Assembly (NCBI RefSeq): GCF_014836755.1
Contig: NZ_JACSQF010000002.1
Location: forward strand, 183,415 to 217,759
Source of the DNA: Oerskovia merdavium
GTDB taxonomy: Bacteria; Actinomycetota; Actinomycetes; Actinomycetales; Cellulomonadaceae
Reading direction: 5' to 3'
DNA: 34,345 nt
Below the pieces are notes generated by a model. It was given only the letters and a program-made list of their open reading frames with translations, ran no database searches and was not told where the DNA came from. Position numbers and translations under genes: made by a program. Shown piece by piece: positions 23,223-31,230 of the stretch (within the stretch, counting starts at the first letter, position 1; each line of letters opens with the position of its first letter).

Positions 23223-23621
23223 CTAGATCGCCGCGACGAACCCCGTCGCGCCCATCGCCCTGACGACGGCCACGACCGCCAGGACCACGAAGGTCACGAA
23301 CAGGGCTCGTTCCGCCCGTGCCGGACGGACCCACGCCCTGCGCCGGAGGACCAGCAGCACGCCGAGGCCGAGGAGGACCACGCCCGCCCCCACGGCGGCG
23401 GCGCTCGTCCGGACGCTCTGGGAGGGGCAGGGCGGTACGACGACGTTCACGGGGTCCGCGGGCGCGAGCCCGCCCAGGGCGCACGCGACCTCGAGCGTCG
23501 TGCTCCACGCGAGCAGTGCCAGTGCGGCGACGGCCACCACGACGGCGCGCCGGACCGGGTGGGGCCGGGCCTGTCGACGCCGCGTCTCGTGCGGGCTCGT
23601 CGTGACCTCGTCGTCGGGCAT
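23223..23621 (-). CDS. Small three-helix membrane protein of unknown function
   Basis: A 132-residue protein I do not recognise. A charged, Arg-rich N-terminus (residues 1-25) precedes three probable transmembrane helices at about 26-45, 73-93 and 106-122. The loop between helices 1 and 2 carries two cysteines (C47 and C65) that could form a disulfide outside the cell. An Arg-rich loop joins helices 2 and 3, consistent with the positive-inside rule. The ATG at 23621 lacks a Shine-Dalgarno sequence; CAGACT ends 6 nt upstream, so a leaderless mRNA is possible but the box is weak. It follows the dGTPase gene after 134 nt that include a G7C12 run. Confidence 0.6.
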   Translation of the reverse strand: MPDDEVTTSPHETRRRQARPHPVRRAVVVAVAALALLAWSTTLEVACALGGLAPADPVNVVVPPCPSQSVRTSAAAVGAGVVLLGLGVLLVLRRRAWVRPARAERALFVTFVVLAVVAVVRAMGATGFVAAI

Positions 23622-23723
23622 CGCAGCAGTCTGGCAACTGTCCCGCCCTCCCGCCAGCCCCGCCGGCCCAGCGAGCCTGCCGGGCCCGGTCCCCGGGACG
23701 ACCTGCGACCGGCTCCGTCTCGC

Positions 23724-23742
23724 GGGGGGGCCCCCCCCCCCC
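23724..23742. other. Internal G-run followed by C-run
   Basis: Seven G are followed at once by about 12 C between the dGTPase stop and the small membrane-protein gene. It resembles the window's own ends (C19 at left, G10 at right), so it may be a sequencing or joining artefact; a G/C hairpin terminator is the biological alternative. Confidence 0.5.
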
Positions 23743-23755
23743 GCCGTGCGAGGAC

Positions 23756-25030
23756 TCAGCGGGGCGACACCCACCGCTCGTGCAGCTGGTAGGCGCTGAC
23801 GTCGGTGAGCGACGCGACCTGGTCGACGACCACGCGGAGGCGAGCGGCGTCGTCGGGCGCCTCGAGCCAGTCCGCCGCGAACGGCGCCTCGAGGGCGTCG
23901 GGCGCCTTGTCGCTGAAGACCTCGACCAGGTCCGCGAGGACCTGGCGCTGCTGGTGGTGCAGCGGCTCCTGCTCGCGCGGGGCCATGACGTACGCCACGG
24001 CCATGCCCTTGAGCACCAGGATCTCCGCGGACGTCGTCGCGGGAACCACGAGGCGGGCCGAGTAGCGCGTGAGCATCCCGTCGCCGTACTCCTCGCGCGT
24101 CGCGGCCTGGGCAGACCCGCTGAAGCGCCCGATGAGCTGGCTCGTCGAGTCCTTGAGCGCCGCGAGCGCCCGGCGCGACCCGTCGAAGCCCCGCATCAGG
24201 TGCCCGGTCGCCTCGAGGCGGGAGATCGCGGCGTCGAGCTCGGCCTCGTCGTAGGCGTCGCCGTACCAGGCGCGGACGGCGGCCACGACGCGCCCGCGCT
24301 CGTCCGGGTCGGCCAGCACCGCGAGGTCGAGCTTGCCGCCCACGATCGCGTCCTCGACGTCGTGCACCGAGTAGGAGATGTCGTCGGCCAGGTCCATGAC
24401 CTGGGCCTCCATGCACTTGACGTGCTCGGGGGCGCCCTCGCGCAGCCACGCGTAGACGGGCACGTCGTCGGGGTAGACGCCGAACTTGTGGGTCGTGGTC
24501 CCGTCGGGGCGCCGCGGGCCCTCGCCACGGCGCCAGGGGTACTTGACGCTCGCGTCGAGGCTCGCGCGGGTCAGGTTGAGGCCGACGGGCGTGCCGTCCG
24601 CAGCGAAGACCTTGGGCTCGAGGCGGGTCAGCAGGCGCAGCGTCTGGGCGTTGCCCTCGAACCCGCCGTGGTCGGCCATGATCCCGGCGAGCGCGCGCTC
24701 GCCGTTGTGCCCGAACGGCGGGTGCCCCAGGTCGTGGGCCAGGCACGCGGTGTCGACGACGTCGGGGTCGCAGCCCAGGGCACGGCCCATCTCCCGACCC
24801 ACCTGGGCGACCTCGAGGCTGTGCGTGAGACGCGTGCGCACGAAGTCGTCGGAGCCCGGGCCCAGGACCTGGGTCTTGGCGCCGAGCCTGCGCAGCGCGG
24901 ACGAGTGGACGACACGCGCCCGGTCGCGCTCGAAGGGCGTGCGGGACTTGCTCTTGGGCGGCTCGGGGACCCAGCGCTCGACGTCGGCGGCCGAGTACCC
25001 GAGGGCGTTTCCTGGCGTGGTGTGCGGCAC
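23756..25030 (-). CDS. dgt: Deoxyguanosinetriphosphate triphosphohydrolase-like protein
   Basis: A 424-residue HD-domain enzyme that splits dNTPs, typically dGTP, into deoxynucleoside and triphosphate, affecting nucleotide pools and mutation control. The metal-binding set is visible: H70 in TRLTHSLEVAQ and H99-D100 in LAHDLGHPPFGHNGE. The segment RVVHSSALRRLGAKTQV is typical of the family, and a later DISYSVHDVEDA supplies the last Asp. The GTG at 25030 (MPHTTPGNALGYS) is chosen: TAGGGT ends 7 nt upstream with no ribosome site, so the mRNA is probably leaderless. The frame stays open upstream, but that part runs through a long hairpin. The next gene upstream, GH13, ends before that hairpin. 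Confidence 0.88.
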   Translation of the reverse strand: MPHTTPGNALGYSAADVERWVPEPPKSKSRTPFERDRARVVHSSALRRLGAKTQVLGPGSDDFVRTRLTHSLEVAQVGREMGRALGCDPDVVDTACLAHDLGHPPFGHNGERALAGIMADHGGFEGNAQTLRLLTRLEPKVFAADGTPVGLNLTRASLDASVKYPWRRGEGPRRPDGTTTHKFGVYPDDVPVYAWLREGAPEHVKCMEAQVMDLADDISYSVHDVEDAIVGGKLDLAVLADPDERGRVVAAVRAWYGDAYDEAELDAAISRLEATGHLMRGFDGSRRALAALKDSTSQLIGRFSGSAQAATREEYGDGMLTRYSARLVVPATTSAEILVLKGMAVAYVMAPREQEPLHHQQRQVLADLVEVFSDKAPDALEAPFAADWLEAPDDAARLRVVVDQVASLTDVSAYQLHERWVSPR

Positions 25031-25037
25031 GTGTCCC

Positions 25038-25043
25038 ACCCTA
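25038..25043 (-). promoter_or_regulatory. -10 box of leaderless dgt
   Basis: TAGGGT on the minus strand ends 7 nt before the GTG at 25030. No Shine-Dalgarno sequence is present and no clear -35 is seen. Confidence 0.5.
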
Positions 25044-25081
25044 TCGACGCGGACGGTCCGCGATGGCGCGCCGCCCCCGCG

Positions 25082-25141
25082 CCGAGAAGTGAGCAGATGC
25101 CCCTGATCCGTGCGGATCAGGGGCATCTGCTCACTTCTCGG
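25082..25141. terminator. 28-bp perfect hairpin ending the maltodextrin operon
   Basis: Arms 25082-25109 and 25114-25141 pair perfectly over 28 bp with the loop GTGC. The 5' arm begins CCGAGAAGTGAGCAG. It lies 24 nt past the GH13 stop, and the dgt promoter follows within 40 nt. No T-tract is present. It is the longest perfect stem in the window. Confidence 0.75.
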
Positions 25142-25165
25142 TGGAGGTCCCGCGTGCGGGCCGGC

Positions 25166-27058
25166 TCAGCCGATCCGCCAGACCCCGACTCCCGGTCCGT
25201 CCCCGCCCAGGTCCAGGCCGTCGGCCGTGACCTCGAGGCCCAGCCCGCCGTACAGCTTCTCGGGCTCGGAGCCCGCGAGCAGGTGCCGGGGCAGGCGCGC
25301 ACCGGCCCACGCGTCGCGCGCGACGACCACGAGCACACGCTCGTCGGTCGTCTCGCGCAGGTACGCGACGGCGTCGTCGTCGACCAGGAGCCAGCGCAGA
25401 CCGCCCTCACGCAGCGCACGGCTCGCCCGGCGCATCGCGACCAGTCGCCGGTAGACCTCGAACGTGTCGCTGTCCCAGCGCTCGGAGCGGCCCCACGGCA
25501 TGGGCACGCGCGCGTGCTCGCCGTTGGTTCCCGTGAGGCCCACCTCGTCGCCCGCGAACATCACGGGCGTGCCGGGGTAGGTCAGCAGGAGCGTCGCGGC
25601 GACCTCGACCATCTCGGCCGAGCCCACGATCGAGCGCAGGCGAGGGGTGTCGTGCGAGCCGAGCATGTTCCACTGGCGCGACGTCACGGCCCACGGCAGC
25701 ACGGCGTCGAAGTCGCGCATGGTCTCGACCATGCTGCGACCGCCGCGCCGCGGGGTCGTGACGGGCAGCCCGAGGAACGGGACGGTCGAGTCGTGCGGGG
25801 CGAGCCACGTCCAGATCGGTCGTGTGAACGCCGAGTAGTTCATGTTGGCGTGCCAGCCGTCGCCGGCCAGGTCGAGCGACGCGTCGTGGAAGTGCTCGCT
25901 GACCAGGACCGAGTCCGGGTTGATCTCGGTCATGGTGGCCCGGATGCGACGCGCGATCTCGAGCGTGCGGTCCTCGTCGGCGTAGCGACCCGTCATGTTG
26001 GCGACGTCGATGCGCCAGCCGTCGAGAGAGAAGGGCTCCCCCAGGTAGCGCCCGACGACGGATCCCGGCCCGTCGATCATCCTCGCCCCGAGCGTGGGCG
26101 AGCCGTAGTTGAGCTTGGGCAACGACGCGTGCTCGAGCCAGCCCACGTAGCCGGGCTCGCCCGGCGTCCAGTAGAACCAGTCACGCTCTGCGCTCGACGC
26201 GTCGGCGTGCGCACGCTCGAACCACTCGTGACCCGCGCCCGTGTGGTTGGTCGTCAGGTCGCCGAGCAGGCGCATACCGCGCGCGTGCACGGCGCGCGAG
26301 AGCGAGGCGTAGGCCTCGTCGCCGCCCAGGAGCGGGTCGACGTGGTCGAACGTGCTCGCGTCGTAGCGGTGGTTGGAGCGTCCGGGGAAGACCGGGGTCA
26401 GGTAGACCGTCCCCACCCCGAGCGCCTGGAGGTGGTCGAGGTGCTCCTCGATGCCACGCAGGTCGCCGCCGTAGTACTGGGTCCCGACACCGGGGCCGCT
26501 CGCGAGGGGCTCGTCGTCCCAGTCCGCGGGCTGGGCCCAGTCCGGGACCGGCCGGTCGTCTGCCTCGGCCGAGCGTGCGAACCGGTCCGGGAAGACCTGG
26601 TAGACGACGCCGTCGCTCATCCAGGACGGTGCCGGCGGGTGGACCGTGAGACGGAAGTCCGCGGCGTCCGGCACGTCGCGGTCGAAGACCCCGCGACCGT
26701 TGAGCCACTGGTACCCGCCCGGGACGTCCAGGAAGAAGCGGTAGCTCGTGACCGGGTTGTGGACCAGGACGTCGGCGACGTACCAGGACTCGTGCTCGTC
26801 CTCACGATCGAGCCGGGCCTGGGACAGGCGGGGCTCACCGTCGCGGACGGTCCGCACCCACACGGACCGGACCTGGGCGGCGGGACCGCCCGGCACCCGG
26901 GGCACGCGGACCCGGACGGGGACCACGTCCCCGAGAGCGGGTGTGCCCTCGGGGACGTAGACCTCGGAACCGTCGTGGTGCGCGGCCAGGGCGACCACCT
27001 CGCGGGGCGAGGTGGCCGACCCGGCGGCCGTGACGTCGTCGGGCAGGGAGGGGCTCAT
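25166..27058 (-). CDS. Intracellular GH13 maltodextrin hydrolase (neopullulanase/cyclomaltodextrinase-like)
   Basis: A 630-residue alpha-amylase-superfamily enzyme without a signal peptide, so it acts on imported maltodextrins. An N-terminal beta module (about 25-140) like those of cyclomaltodextrinases precedes the barrel, which opens SWMSDGVVYQVFPDRFA. The catalytic set is D351 (DGWRIDVAN, nucleophile), E388 (VSEHFHDA, acid/base) and D470 (GSHDTPR). Related enzymes cut cyclodextrins, pullulan or maltodextrins; which one applies is not decided by sequence. The ATG at 27058 is 2 nt after the malG stop, so the two are translationally coupled. It is the last gene of the operon, followed by a 28-bp terminator. 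Confidence 0.87.
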   Translation of the reverse strand: MSPSLPDDVTAAGSATSPREVVALAAHHDGSEVYVPEGTPALGDVVPVRVRVPRVPGGPAAQVRSVWVRTVRDGEPRLSQARLDREDEHESWYVADVLVHNPVTSYRFFLDVPGGYQWLNGRGVFDRDVPDAADFRLTVHPPAPSWMSDGVVYQVFPDRFARSAEADDRPVPDWAQPADWDDEPLASGPGVGTQYYGGDLRGIEEHLDHLQALGVGTVYLTPVFPGRSNHRYDASTFDHVDPLLGGDEAYASLSRAVHARGMRLLGDLTTNHTGAGHEWFERAHADASSAERDWFYWTPGEPGYVGWLEHASLPKLNYGSPTLGARMIDGPGSVVGRYLGEPFSLDGWRIDVANMTGRYADEDRTLEIARRIRATMTEINPDSVLVSEHFHDASLDLAGDGWHANMNYSAFTRPIWTWLAPHDSTVPFLGLPVTTPRRGGRSMVETMRDFDAVLPWAVTSRQWNMLGSHDTPRLRSIVGSAEMVEVAATLLLTYPGTPVMFAGDEVGLTGTNGEHARVPMPWGRSERWDSDTFEVYRRLVAMRRASRALREGGLRWLLVDDDAVAYLRETTDERVLVVVARDAWAGARLPRHLLAGSEPEKLYGGLGLEVTADGLDLGGDGPGVGVWRIG

Positions 27059-27060
27059 GC

Positions 27061-27999
27061 TCAGCCCTTGACCGAGCCGGCCGTCAGGCCGCCCACGATG
27101 TACTTCTGCAGGTAGAGGAACAGCGCCAGCACCGGCAGCGCCGAGACCACGGCGCCGGCCGTGAACAGGCCCCAGTTCGCCTCGCGCAGCGACGAGACCC
27201 AGCCGTACAGGCCCACCGCGAGCGTCCAGTTGGACTCCGACGTCAGCACGATGCGGGCGATGATGAACTCGCCGTACGTGCTGATGAAGGACAGCAGCGC
27301 GACCACCGCGAGGATCGGGGCGACCAGGCGCAGGATGATCGTCCAGTAGATCTGCGCGTGCGTGGCGCCGTCGAGCTTGGCGGCCTCGTCGAGCTCGCGC
27401 GGGACCGTGTTGAAGAACCCGTACATGAGGAACGTGTTCACGCCCAGCGCGCCACCGAGGTAGACGCAGATCAGCGACAGCTTGCTGTCCAGGCCCAGGG
27501 CCGGGACCACGTCTCCGAGGCTCAGCAGCAGCAGGAAGATCGCGATGAACGCGAGCATCTGCGGGAACATCTGGATGATGAGCAGCGACGTCAGGCCGGC
27601 GCGACGCCCCGAGAAGCGGAAGCGCGAGAACGCGTAGGCCGCCGCGGCCCCCATGAGGACCGTGCCGATCGAGGTCACTACGGCGATCACGAGCGTGTTG
27701 AGCATCCACGTCCAGAACAGCGACTCGCTCAGCTGCGCGTAGTTCGCGGTGCTCACGTCGCTGAAGAGCGTGTTCGAGCCGGTCAGCGTGCCGTTCTCCG
27801 AGAGCGAGGCCGACAGGACGTAGACCAGCGGGAACGCCGCGAACACGACCGCGACGACGCCCACGAGGTGGCGCCAGCCGAGCTCGCTGAACCAGCGGCC
27901 GGGCTTCATGCGCTGACGGCCGACACCCGAGCCGGACGGGGTGCCCGACGAGCTGCCCGAGGACGAGCCGGCGGAAGGGGAGACAGAGGTGGTCGCCAT
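27061..27999 (-). CDS. malG: Maltose/maltodextrin ABC permease MalG
   Basis: A 312-residue inner permease subunit with six probable membrane helices. The cytoplasmic EAA loop EAAKLDGATHAQIYW begins at about residue 205 and docks the ATPase. The first 30 residues are an unusual Ser/Gly-rich cytoplasmic lead. The C-terminus LQKYIVGGLTAGSVKG matches MalG, whose tail enters the ATPase subunit. The ATG at 27999 follows the malF stop by 1 nt, with AGGAG inside the end of malF. No ATPase gene is nearby, so a shared MsiK/MalK-type ATPase elsewhere is expected. Confidence 0.92.
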   Translation of the reverse strand: MATTSVSPSAGSSSGSSSGTPSGSGVGRQRMKPGRWFSELGWRHLVGVVAVVFAAFPLVYVLSASLSENGTLTGSNTLFSDVSTANYAQLSESLFWTWMLNTLVIAVVTSIGTVLMGAAAAYAFSRFRFSGRRAGLTSLLIIQMFPQMLAFIAIFLLLLSLGDVVPALGLDSKLSLICVYLGGALGVNTFLMYGFFNTVPRELDEAAKLDGATHAQIYWTIILRLVAPILAVVALLSFISTYGEFIIARIVLTSESNWTLAVGLYGWVSSLREANWGLFTAGAVVSALPVLALFLYLQKYIVGGLTAGSVKG

Positions 28000-28000
28000 G

Positions 28001-29653
28001 TCAGTTGATCTCCTCGAACTTGCGGGTGCTCCGGAAGGCCAGGGCCGAGATGGTGCCGACGATCACGAAGATGACGATCGACAGCGCGCTCGCGAGCCCG
28101 AAGTTCTTGGGGGCCGAGCCGTCGACGCCGGAGATCTGGTAGACCATCGAGATCAGGATGTCCGTGTGGCCGAGCGGCACCGAGGCGTCCGCGAACCGTG
28201 GACCACCCCCGGTGAGCATGTAGATGAGCGTGAAGTTGTTGAAGTTGAACGCGAACGACGAGATCAGCAGCGGCGCCGTCGAGATGAGCAGCAGCGGCAG
28301 CGTGACCGAGCGCCACGTGCGCCAGCGCCCGGCGCCGTCGATCTTCGCGGCCTCCATGACGTCGGACGGCAGCGACTGGAGCGCGCCCGTGCAGATGAGG
28401 AACATGTACGGGAAGCCCAGCCACAGGTTCACGAACAGGACCGAGAGCTTCGCGAGGACCGGGTCCGTGAGCCACGGGATCTCCGCTCCCCCGAAGATGA
28501 CCTCGTTGATGAAGCCGAACCGTGTGTTGAGCAGGCCCGACCACAGCAGGGCCGCGAGGAACCCTGGGATCGCGTACGGCAGGATCATGAGCACGCGGTA
28601 GATCTTGCGACCGCGCATGCGGACGTCGTTGAACGTGATCGCGAGGAACAGGCCGAGCAGGAACGTGGTCGCCACGGACCCGATCGCGAAGACGAACGTC
28701 CAGGCGAGGATCTTGACGAACGGCTGCGCGTAGCGCCCGTCCGAGAACGCGGTGACGAAGTTGTCGAACCCGACCGCGACGCGCCAGCCCACGGCCAGGG
28801 TCGAGCCGTCCTCGGCCTCGAACTGCCCGTCGTCGTTGGGCGTGTAGACGGTCCCGGTGGTCGTGTCCGTCATGGTGTCGCTCGCGGCGTCCCACTCGAG
28901 CGTCGAGGTGTAGACGTAGCCCGTCATGGCGTCGGGCGTGCGGATCGACCCGTCCTCGGGGTCGTCCGACACCGGCACGCGGAGGTTCGTGACCTCCTCC
29001 TGGCGCTCGAGCACCTGGCCGCGCTCGAGGACGTCGTAGCCCGGGACCTCGGCGGCGCGGCCGCCCACGACCTCGGCGCCGTCGACCACCGTGAGGGGCT
29101 GCTCGGCCGTGCCGACCTCGACGTCCCCGTCCGGGGTGACGATCGCGAAGGCGAGCTCGTCGCCGTCCACGAGGACCGTGAGCGGCGCGGACTCGGAGCC
29201 CTCGACGCGGCGCTCGTTCTGCACGAGCAGCGCCTCGACCGCCTGGTCCTTGGTCGTGTTGTGGCCCGTGCCGTAGTTGGTGAAGGCGATGTAGCCCGTG
29301 TAGGCCACGACGAAGATCTGGTAGGCCAGCAGGAACAGCAGGCCCGGCAGGATGTACTTGAGCGGCAGCGCCCGCTTGGAGAAGTAGACCCAGTTGGCGG
29401 CGACGAGCATGGCCAGCATCGCCGCGAGGATCCCGTACGACTCCGCGCTCCACGCGGACCAGACCACGTACACGCCGAGCGCGTCGATGACGGCCATGAG
29501 GGCGAGCTTGACGAAGAACCCGGGGCTGTAGTTCCGGGCGTGCGAACCGTCACGGTCCCGACGGGGGCGCTGTGCGCGGGGCCCCTGGGGCGGCCCGGAG
29601 TCCTCCGGAGCGCCGACTTCGCTGTCGGTGGGCGTGATCTGTGGGGCGGACAT
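28001..29653 (-). CDS. malF: Maltose/maltodextrin ABC permease MalF
   Basis: A 550-residue permease. Early helices lie at about 46-68, 73-91 and 100-123. A large extracytoplasmic insertion of about 165 residues (125-290) corresponds to the P2 loop of E. coli MalF, which contacts the binding protein. Core helices start near 310, and the EAA loop EAAKIDGAGRWRTWRSVTLP is at about 434-453. The ATG at 29653 has GGAGG 4 nt upstream; an upstream in-frame extension of 20 residues lacks support. It is separated from malE by 128 nt with a strong hairpin, and coupled to malG. Confidence 0.92.
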   Translation of the reverse strand: MSAPQITPTDSEVGAPEDSGPPQGPRAQRPRRDRDGSHARNYSPGFFVKLALMAVIDALGVYVVWSAWSAESYGILAAMLAMLVAANWVYFSKRALPLKYILPGLLFLLAYQIFVVAYTGYIAFTNYGTGHNTTKDQAVEALLVQNERRVEGSESAPLTVLVDGDELAFAIVTPDGDVEVGTAEQPLTVVDGAEVVGGRAAEVPGYDVLERGQVLERQEEVTNLRVPVSDDPEDGSIRTPDAMTGYVYTSTLEWDAASDTMTDTTTGTVYTPNDDGQFEAEDGSTLAVGWRVAVGFDNFVTAFSDGRYAQPFVKILAWTFVFAIGSVATTFLLGLFLAITFNDVRMRGRKIYRVLMILPYAIPGFLAALLWSGLLNTRFGFINEVIFGGAEIPWLTDPVLAKLSVLFVNLWLGFPYMFLICTGALQSLPSDVMEAAKIDGAGRWRTWRSVTLPLLLISTAPLLISSFAFNFNNFTLIYMLTGGGPRFADASVPLGHTDILISMVYQISGVDGSAPKNFGLASALSIVIFVIVGTISALAFRSTRKFEEIN

Positions 29654-29737
29654 CGAGCCTCCGTAGTCGTGCGACACGGGGGTACGGCCCGCGTCATGGG
29701 GCTGGCGCAGCACCGCTGGTGCGGTCCGCGCCGACGG

Positions 29738-29772
29738 CTCGTGGCCGTGGCGCCAGGCGCCACGGCCACGAG
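29738..29772. terminator. malE-malF intercistronic hairpin
   Basis: Arms 29738-29754 and 29756-29772 are 17-bp inverted repeats around one base (in practice a 16-bp stem with a 3-nt loop). It begins 9 nt past the malE stop inside the operon. It likely stops part of the transcripts or shields malE mRNA from decay, giving more binding protein than permease. Confidence 0.7.
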
Positions 29773-29781
29773 GTCAGGTGA

Positions 29782-31014
29782 TCAGGAACCGATCGCTGCC
29801 TGGATGTCGGCGATCATCTTGTCCCAGGTGGGGATCGGGTCTGCGCCACCGACGATGGCGGCCTCGGTCACGCCCCAGAAGCTCCACACGGAAGCCATCT
29901 CGGGGATCGAGGGCATCGGGACGGCGTCGGCACCGACGGCGCGGAAGCCCGCGATGATCGGGTCCTCGGCAGCGGCCTTGTCGGCCGAGACGGTGAGCGC
30001 CGGCGAACGGTTGCCCGCCTTGTAGAGGGCCGTCTGGGCCTCCTCGGTCGAGAGGAAGTTGACGAGGAAGTCGTTGGCGACGAGAGCGTTCTTGCTCTGG
30101 TTGCTCAGGTAGAAGCCCTGCACGCCCACGAACGGCTGGGCGGGCTGGCCACCGGCGCTGGGGACCGGGTCGATCGAGAGGTCCAGGCCCTCGAAGGACT
30201 CGATCATCCACGGGCCACCGACGATGAAGGGCGACTCGCCGTTCTTGAAGGCCTCGACCGCGATGTCGTACGTCGTGTCCTGGCTGAGGTTGCCCGCGGC
30301 ACCCTGTGCGCCGAGCCACGTCGCGAACGCCTGGCCCTCGGGGCCGCCCATGGCGAGCTCGGAGCTGTAGGAGCCGTCAGCGTTCTGCGAGAACACCGGG
30401 GCGCCGAACGACGTCTGGAAGGGGTAGTGCGTGTACGGGTCGCCCTTGGCGCCGTCCGACTGGACGAGGATCGGGAACTTGGTCCCGGCGGCCTGTCCGG
30501 CGGCGATGGCCTCGTCCCACGTGGCGGGAGCCGCGGGGGCGAGCGCGGTGTTGCGGATGAGCGCGATGTTCTCGATCGCGTAGGGCAGGCCGTAAACCTG
30601 GCCGTCCTGCGTGAAGGCCTCGATCGAGACCTTCTCGAACTCGGACGCCTTGTCGCCCAGCTCGAGGGGGGCGACGACACCGTTGGTGGTGAACTCGCCC
30701 AACCAGTCGTGCGCGCCGACCGTGATGTCGGGACCCTTGCCGGTCGGGACCTGCGCGAGGAAGTCCGCGCGGATGTCGTCGAAGTTCTTGAGGACGACCT
30801 CGACCTTGGTGCCGTTCTCGGCCTCGAAGGCCTTCGCGGCGTCCGTGACCGCGGCCTGGCGGGTCTCGTCGACCCAGACCGTCAGCGCACCGGTCGAGCC
30901 GGTCGAATCGCCGGACCCCGAGGTGGTCTCGTCGTCTCCGCTGCCGCCGCCGGAGCAGGCAGTGAGCGCCAGCGTGGTGCTGAGCGCTGCGGCTAGAAGG
31001 ATGCTCCGTCGCAT
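29782..31014 (-). CDS. malE: Maltose/maltodextrin-binding lipoprotein
   Basis: A 410-residue solute-binding protein for the importer. A lipoprotein signal ends in LTAC with the lipidated Cys at residue 20, followed by a Ser/Gly/Asp linker. The mature part opens GALTVWVDETRQAAVTDAAKAFEAENG, typical of maltose-binding family 1 proteins. GPDITVGAHDWLGEF and GLPYAIENIALIRN line the ligand cleft in relatives. It would be anchored to the outer face of the membrane. The ATG at 31014 is preferred (GGAG 8 nt upstream; signal begins MRRS); an ATG 18 nt earlier is in frame. It is the first gene of the operon, under LacI-type palindromes. Confidence 0.93.
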   Translation of the reverse strand: MRRSILLAAALSTTLALTACSGGGSGDDETTSGSGDSTGSTGALTVWVDETRQAAVTDAAKAFEAENGTKVEVVLKNFDDIRADFLAQVPTGKGPDITVGAHDWLGEFTTNGVVAPLELGDKASEFEKVSIEAFTQDGQVYGLPYAIENIALIRNTALAPAAPATWDEAIAAGQAAGTKFPILVQSDGAKGDPYTHYPFQTSFGAPVFSQNADGSYSSELAMGGPEGQAFATWLGAQGAAGNLSQDTTYDIAVEAFKNGESPFIVGGPWMIESFEGLDLSIDPVPSAGGQPAQPFVGVQGFYLSNQSKNALVANDFLVNFLSTEEAQTALYKAGNRSPALTVSADKAAAEDPIIAGFRAVGADAVPMPSIPEMASVWSFWGVTEAAIVGGADPIPTWDKMIADIQAAIGS

Positions 31015-31086
31015 CTGAGTCACTCCAAGCATTCGAGATGTCAGCCAAGGGTGGCGAACCTGCCCTCCTTGGCCCTGATGTGGACG

Positions 31087-31116
31087 ACCGTACGACGTCG
31101 GGTAGCCATCGTGCAA
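31087..31116 (-). promoter_or_regulatory. malE promoter
   Basis: On the minus strand, TTGCAC (31116-31111) and TACGGT (31092-31087) are spaced 18 nt. The -35 overlaps the palindrome at 31113-31124, so bound repressor would block polymerase. Transcription would begin near 31080. Confidence 0.55.
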
Positions 31117-31124
31117 GCGCTTGC
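31113..31124. promoter_or_regulatory. LacI-type operator upstream of malE
   Basis: GCAAGCGCTTGC is a perfect 12-bp palindrome with the central CG typical of LacI-family sites. A weaker related site, GCAACGCTTTAC, lies at 31137-31148, 24 bp away. Confidence 0.75.
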
Positions 31125-31230
31125 GGTAACTTTCATGCAACGCTTTACACACAACGGCGAAACAGCTCGTCGCACACAGTCGCCCGTCCAGAACCATCCG
31201 ACCGGCGAGCAACCAGGACGAGGAGGTCCG

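Noticed and set aside
20063-23263. 1066-codon plus-strand open frame
   Set aside because: Antisense to prfC, the antiporter and the AIM24 gene; composition is that of a shadow frame.
25031-25126. N-terminal extension of dgt beginning MPLIRTDQGHLLTS
   Set aside because: It is the translation of the 28-bp hairpin and promoter area; a leaderless GTG at 25030 fits better.
23780-27115. 1111-codon plus-strand open frame
   Set aside because: It runs opposite dgt and the GH13 gene, has Arg/Val/Asp/Gly-skewed composition and no recognisable domain; an artefact of GC bias.
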